Shown here piece after piece: positions 5,944 to 9,488 of a DNA stretch of 9,488 bases; the stretch's first letter is position 1; every line of letters begins with the position of its first letter. The stretch is from assembly GCA_038231615.1 (NCBI GenBank), contig JBBRLA010000313.1, forward strand, positions 1 through 9,488. The letters are read 5' to 3'. The notes under the pieces are model-generated. The model worked only from the letters and a program-made list of their open reading frames with translations, had not been told where the DNA came from and searched no databases. The DNA is from JBBRLA01 sp038231615. GTDB lineage: Bacteria; Myxococcota_A; Polyangia; Palsa-1104; JAEUJZ01. Both the position numbers and the translations under genes were made by a program.

Positions 5944-6924
5944 CTACATCATCGCCATCGTCTCCATGATCCGGCCCATGTTCAGCGGGGCCTGGACCTC
6001 GCCGCGGCAGGCCTGGAAGCACTTGGTGCAGGTCTGGTCCGGCGCAGCGCGGTTGTCGTATTCGCTGAAGTGCGAGACCATGGGCAGTTCGGCGCAGGGT
6101 CGCACCATGCCGCCCGGGGAGATGTGCAGCGTCTTCTTGCCGGCGGTGCAGCCGTGGATGACCTCGCCCCGGACGTAGGCCGGGATCTTGTCAAAATACC
6201 ACTGGGCGTTGCCGATGTTTCGCTGGGTGCGTTTCAGGCGGGTCAGCTCCGCCAGCACCTGATCGAGCTTGCCCAGGCGCTCAGGGGGGAAGAGGTGCCC
6301 GTGGTTGTCCGCCGGCAATTCCGAGTACAGGGTATACATCACCGACGCGCCCCAGCTATGGGCCAGCCGGGCGATGGGCACGACGTCATCGAGGTTGTCG
6401 TTCATGATGATGCTGTTCATCTGGACGCGGGCGCCCTGCTGCACCATCCAGGGGACGATGGTGGAGATGCGCTTGAAAAGCCCCTTGATCTTGCGGTCAT
6501 TGTCCTGGCGCTCGTCGGGCCAGTTGAGCGACACGTTGATCTGGTCGATGCCGGTGTCGATCAGATCCTTGGCCTTGTTCTCGGTCAAGAACCAGCCGTT
6601 GGTGATGATGGCGACATAGCGGAAGCCACCCGGGGCACCGGGTGCGGTCTTGACGGCGCGGATGATGTCGAGGGCATCGCGGCGCATGAACGGTTCGCCA
6701 CCGCAAATGGTGACGGTGAAGGGTTGAAAGCGTTGCACCACCTTGACGAAGTCGCCGATCTCTTGTTCGGTCTGCTTCTGCTCCTTCCAGTGATTACAGT
6801 AATCGCACTTCGCGTTGCAACGACGGGTCAACTCCAGCGTGATCGACAGGGGGCGATCGCGCAGGCGGTTCTCGACGATGGAGCGGAGGGCCTGGGCGCG
6901 TACTTTGAGTGAAACAGTGGCCAT
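5944..6924 (-). CDS. Radical SAM protein with C-terminal twitch/SPASM-like region
   Basis: A 326-residue radical S-adenosylmethionine enzyme. The CxxxCxxC motif (C36, C40, C43 in RRCNAKCDYCNHW) binds the SAM-cleaving [4Fe-4S] cluster. GGEP follows at 75-78 and ITNGW at 107-111, as in the MoaA/PqqE-type barrel. The C-terminus has five more cysteines: C259-x12-G-x4-C277 fits the opening of a SPASM motif, then C299-x2-C302-x3-C306. This is shorter than a full SPASM and suggests a twitch-type region with one auxiliary Fe-S cluster. Such enzymes modify peptides or small molecules. The ATG at 6924 is chosen over 6942 because GGGGAG sits five bases before it. The gene has its own promoter candidate and no co-directional neighbour within the same operon. 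The substrate is unknown. Confidence 0.9.
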   Translation of the reverse strand: MATVSLKVRAQALRSIVENRLRDRPLSITLELTRRCNAKCDYCNHWKEQKQTEQEIGDFVKVVQRFQPFTVTICGGEPFMRRDALDIIRAVKTAPGAPGGFRYVAIITNGWFLTENKAKDLIDTGIDQINVSLNWPDERQDNDRKIKGLFKRISTIVPWMVQQGARVQMNSIIMNDNLDDVVPIARLAHSWGASVMYTLYSELPADNHGHLFPPERLGKLDQVLAELTRLKRTQRNIGNAQWYFDKIPAYVRGEVIHGCTAGKKTLHISPGGMVRPCAELPMVSHFSEYDNRAAPDQTCTKCFQACRGEVQAPLNMGRIMETMAMM

Positions 6925-6929
6925 GTGGT

Positions 6930-6935
6930 CTCCCC
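6930..6935 (-). promoter_or_regulatory. Ribosome binding site of the radical SAM gene
   Basis: GGGGAG on the minus strand, five bases before the ATG at 6924. It decides this start over the in-frame ATG at 6942, which lies upstream of the site. Confidence 0.65.
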
Positions 6936-6975
6936 ACAGCACAAATGTCGTGCGGGTCTAAATCTCTGTATGCAT

Positions 6976-7004
6976 AACATATGCCCGTATCGGCGCCGGG
7001 ACAA
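6976..7004 (-). promoter_or_regulatory. Sigma70-type promoter candidate of the radical SAM gene
   Basis: The minus strand reads TTGTCC (7004-6999), a 17-base spacer, then TATGTT (6981-6976). Each box matches four of six consensus bases and the spacing is ideal. The region is locally A/T-rich. Transcription would start near 6969, giving a leader of about 45 bases with a good ribosome binding site. The -10 box overlaps the palindrome GCATA-ACA-TATGC (6972-6984), a possible operator. Confidence 0.45.
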
Positions 7005-7067
7005 ATAAGTCGCTTCTGATGGGAACGGGCGCTGGTTGGTATCAGATCGGGGGATGTATGGCGTTTT

Positions 7068-7085
7068 GTGGTGGAAAATCACCAC
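7068..7085. repeat. Short inverted repeat between treY and the radical SAM gene
   Basis: GTGGTG (7068-7073) and CACCAC (7080-7085) flank GAAAAT. The site is 49 bases beyond the treY stop. No T-run follows on the minus strand (AAAAC follows instead), so it is not a canonical terminator. A weak hairpin or a binding site is possible. Confidence 0.35.
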
Positions 7086-7133
7086 CAATCCAGAGAACAG
7101 CACGGTGAAGATCTGACACTGGCAGGAAGGGCG

Positions 7134-9488
7134 TCAGCGGCGCGTCAAGAGGGCGACCGGGAAGCGGCGCAAGAGTCCGGCGACCTGGACCTCCCCGCGA
7201 AACTCGTCCCCGCTCAGTTCATCCCGCCAGGCGCCATCTCCCTCTGGCAGGGGCAGGGTGGTGTCGCCTAACCCACGGGACCACCGGTCCCAGGGCCCGT
7301 GTTCGGGCCCGCTGCCCAGGCGCAGCACCAGGCGCGGCACCACGGTGATTGCCCCCTCGCCTCGGCAATAGGCCACCACGTGCCCGGCCTTTTCACCCCG
7401 TGCGAAAAGGGCCCGGTAGGTCCCATCGACTCCGAAGAGATCGGGCCGTCGTCGCCGTAGATGCAATGCTTGCCGGATCAGGTAGAGCTTCGGCGCCCCC
7501 TCTTCAGACCGGGACAACGCCAGGTCCAGCGGTCGAGGCGCCTCTTCCAGCGCCGCGAGGAGCCCGCGCCGCAGCGTGTAGTCCACGGGCCGGCGATTGT
7601 CCGGGTCCACCAGGCTCAGGTCCCACACCTCGGTCCCCTGATAGATGTCAGGCACCCCCGGGGCCGTAAGTTTGAGTAAAGAAAGGGTCAGCGAGTTGAT
7701 TCGCCCGGCCCCCAGAAGGGAATCGACAAAAGCCGCGACTTCCGCCACGAAGTCCCGGTCCTCGAATACGCCCTTGACGAAGGCGCGCAGTGCCTCCTCG
7801 TAGGCCGGGCATGGGTCGATCCATGACGTATGCACCTTGGCCTCGCGGGCGGCCTTCTCCAGGTAACGCATCATGCGGTCCTGGTCGATGGGCCAGGCGC
7901 CGACCAGGGTCTGGTAGAACAGGTACTCGATGTTGCGGTCGGGCACGCCGTTGCTGCGATGGCGTTCGGCTCGCGCCGCCCAGCGGGCCACGGCCTCGCG
8001 CCACTTTTCGGGGACCTCGGAGAGCAGGCACAGGCGGGCGCGGACGTCCTCGCTGCGCTTGGTGTCATGGGTCGAACTGGCCAAAAGGGTCCGCGGCCAG
8101 CGGCGCTGGGTCTCTTCGCATGCGCGGTGAAACGACTCGACGGATAGGCCGAATGTCCCGGGATCGCCCCCGACCTCGTTCAGGCACAGGAGCCGGTTGT
8201 AGCAGTAAAATGCGGTGTCCTCGACGCCCTTGGCCATGGCCGGGCCGGTGACCTGTTGGAATCTCATGACCAACTCGGCTTCGGCCTCGCCACGGACCCG
8301 CAGGAGCAAAAGGTCGCGGAGGAAATCGACAAGCGGGCGGTCCAGGTCGGGGCGCCGCGCCCGCACATCCTCGGTAGCGGCCTGGATGCGGGCGGTGTCC
8401 TCATCGCTCGGTCCACCACCGTTGGGTCCGGCATCGGCGCGGACATAGGTCCGGTAGACCGGGAATGAGGCGATGAATTCCTTTAGCACCTGGTGCAGAT
8501 CGTGCCTCGTATAGTCGCGATGTCGCCGGTGCCTTTCACATACGTCGATGAATGAGGAGGTCAGGCGGTTCACATCACCGCCCAGGAGTTGCCTTATGCA
8601 CAGGAGCTTTTTCTCCCGGGCCACCTCGGCCCACTCCCGGCGCTCCCCGGTGAACTCGGCGTAGGCCCGAGTCAGCGGCTCTTCGCCCTCCGGGTCGATG
8701 AGAAGGCCGCAGGTACGGGTCAAAAACTCGTAGCCGGTGGTGCCGTCAACGGGCCAGGAATCGGGCAAAGATTCGCCGGTCTCCAGGATTTTCTCGGCGA
8801 CGATCCAGGCCTCGGGTGCCTCGGCCCGCAAGCGGCGGAGGTACTGCTCGGGATCGCGCAGCCCGTCCGGGTGGTCCACCCGGACCCCATCGAGTACACC
8901 GCGGTGAAGCCAGTCAAGGACCAGGCCGTGGGTATCGCGGAAGACTTGCTCGTCTTCCGTGCGCAGGCCAACCAGGCTGTTGACGTCGAAGAAGCGCCGG
9001 TAACTCAGCTCGCGGCCGGCGGTGCGCCAGTACGCCAGCCGGTGGTTTTGTCGCGAGAGCAAGGCGTCCAGGGCGTCTACATCGGCATTCAGAGCGGCGA
9101 CCCCTTCATCGAGGGCCGTTCTGACGGCGGCGTCCTCGCGACACAGGCGGTAAAGCTGCGTCCGCAGCACTTCCTTGTCTCGATGGCGTCGGGTGGTGCT
9201 CTGCCGATCCAGGGCAGTGGCCAGGGGGAGCTGGGTGTAGGCATCGGCGATGAAAGCCAAGGGGTCGGAGCCCGCGCGCCGGGCCGCGGTCATCAGCAAG
9301 CCGTCCAGGCTGCGCGGTGCCACCGGGGCGGTATGATCGTGGTAACGGAAGACGAAGGAGCCGCCCTCGCGTACGAGCTTGATCTCGCCGGCCTCCAAGA
9401 CCTTGCCGTAGTGGTCGCCCAGAACGGGCAAGAGCACCAGGTTGCGCAGCTTGGCCTCTGGCGGGTCCCAGTCCACGTCGAAATAGGA
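7134..9488 (-). CDS. treY: Malto-oligosyltrehalose synthase, lacking its N-terminus (window edge)
   Basis: TreY (family GH13) converts the reducing-end alpha-1,4 bond of maltodextrin to alpha-1,1, giving maltooligosyltrehalose, which TreZ then cleaves to trehalose. 784 residues are visible, starting in the middle of the gene at YFDVDWDPP, a conserved TreY segment; roughly the first hundred residues are outside. Counting from the first visible residue, the catalytic triad is complete: nucleophile D205 in GVRVDHPDGL, acid/base E232 in WIVAEKIL, and D475 in STHDTKRSEDVRARL. Other family signatures are YRRFFDVNSLVGLR, WPVDGTTGYEFL, KGVEDTAFYCYNRL and PGVPDIYQGTEVWDLSLVDPDNRRPVDY. The C-terminus (FPVALLTRR) looks intact, and no frameshift was seen. 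treZ and treX are the usual neighbours; none lies downstream here, so they may be upstream beyond the edge. The cytoplasmic product makes trehalose as a stress protectant. Confidence 0.96.
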   Translation of the reverse strand, partial: SYFDVDWDPPEAKLRNLVLLPVLGDHYGKVLEAGEIKLVREGGSFVFRYHDHTAPVAPRSLDGLLMTAARRAGSDPLAFIADAYTQLPLATALDRQSTTRRHRDKEVLRTQLYRLCREDAAVRTALDEGVAALNADVDALDALLSRQNHRLAYWRTAGRELSYRRFFDVNSLVGLRTEDEQVFRDTHGLVLDWLHRGVLDGVRVDHPDGLRDPEQYLRRLRAEAPEAWIVAEKILETGESLPDSWPVDGTTGYEFLTRTCGLLIDPEGEEPLTRAYAEFTGERREWAEVAREKKLLCIRQLLGGDVNRLTSSFIDVCERHRRHRDYTRHDLHQVLKEFIASFPVYRTYVRADAGPNGGGPSDEDTARIQAATEDVRARRPDLDRPLVDFLRDLLLLRVRGEAEAELVMRFQQVTGPAMAKGVEDTAFYCYNRLLCLNEVGGDPGTFGLSVESFHRACEETQRRWPRTLLASSTHDTKRSEDVRARLCLLSEVPEKWREAVARWAARAERHRSNGVPDRNIEYLFYQTLVGAWPIDQDRMMRYLEKAAREAKVHTSWIDPCPAYEEALRAFVKGVFEDRDFVAEVAAFVDSLLGAGRINSLTLSLLKLTAPGVPDIYQGTEVWDLSLVDPDNRRPVDYTLRRGLLAALEEAPRPLDLALSRSEEGAPKLYLIRQALHLRRRRPDLFGVDGTYRALFARGEKAGHVVAYCRGEGAITVVPRLVLRLGSGPEHGPWDRWSRGLGDTTLPLPEGDGAWRDELSGDEFRGEVQVAGLLRRFPVALLTRR

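Noticed and set aside
5848..6912. 354-codon frame antisense to the radical SAM gene
   Set aside because: It is a shadow of a gene with clear CxxxCxxC and GGEP motifs, and it overlaps the end of the cupin gene.
7060..7090. Intrinsic terminator for treY at the GTGGTG/CACCAC hairpin
   Set aside because: The stem is six base pairs and is followed by A residues on the minus strand rather than a T-run.
9474..9476. GTG at 9476 as the treY start
   Set aside because: The frame stays open to the window edge and encodes the conserved YFDVDWDP segment, so this GTG is an internal Val.

Overview
The window looks like a piece of a high-GC (roughly two-thirds G+C by eye) Myxococcota chromosome. The strongest lineage clue is a secreted protein that ends in a Cys / hydrophobic helix / Arg-cluster tail of the MYXO-CTERM type, followed by an outer-membrane beta-barrel gene. 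From memory, this pair resembles the conserved Myxococcus neighbours MXAN_2561 and MXAN_2562. All assignments rest on reading motifs; no database search was run.

Layout, left to right: (1) the N-terminal 358 residues of a transketolase on the minus strand, cut by the left edge; (2) a 133-bp divergent spacer, then a DUF1285-type protein on the plus strand; (3) a 151-bp spacer with a 10-bp perfect inverted repeat, an A/T palindrome and a possible extended -10 element; (4) a two-gene plus-strand operon with a 1-bp gap, encoding the cell-envelope protein with an interrupted fibronectin-III fold and its beta-barrel partner; (5) a minus-strand endonuclease/exonuclease/phosphatase (EEP) fold enzyme, convergent with the barrel gene (4-bp gap); (6) a 52-bp divergent spacer with two adjacent palindromes; (7) a plus-strand small cupin; (8) a convergent minus-strand radical SAM enzyme with a C-terminal cysteine-rich (twitch/SPASM-like) region; (9) a 209-bp spacer carrying the radical SAM promoter candidate; (10) most of a minus-strand malto-oligosyltrehalose synthase (treY), N-terminus cut by the right edge.

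The genes do not form one pathway. Transketolase (pentose phosphate) and TreY (trehalose from glycogen or maltodextrin) are core carbon metabolism. The MYXO-CTERM/beta-barrel pair is an envelope module of unknown role and is the least understood part of the window. The radical SAM enzyme, the cupin and the EEP enzyme are single-gene units of unknown substrate. No tRNA, rRNA, insertion sequence, CRISPR array or convincing intrinsic terminator was seen, and no gene-free stretch reaches 300 bases.
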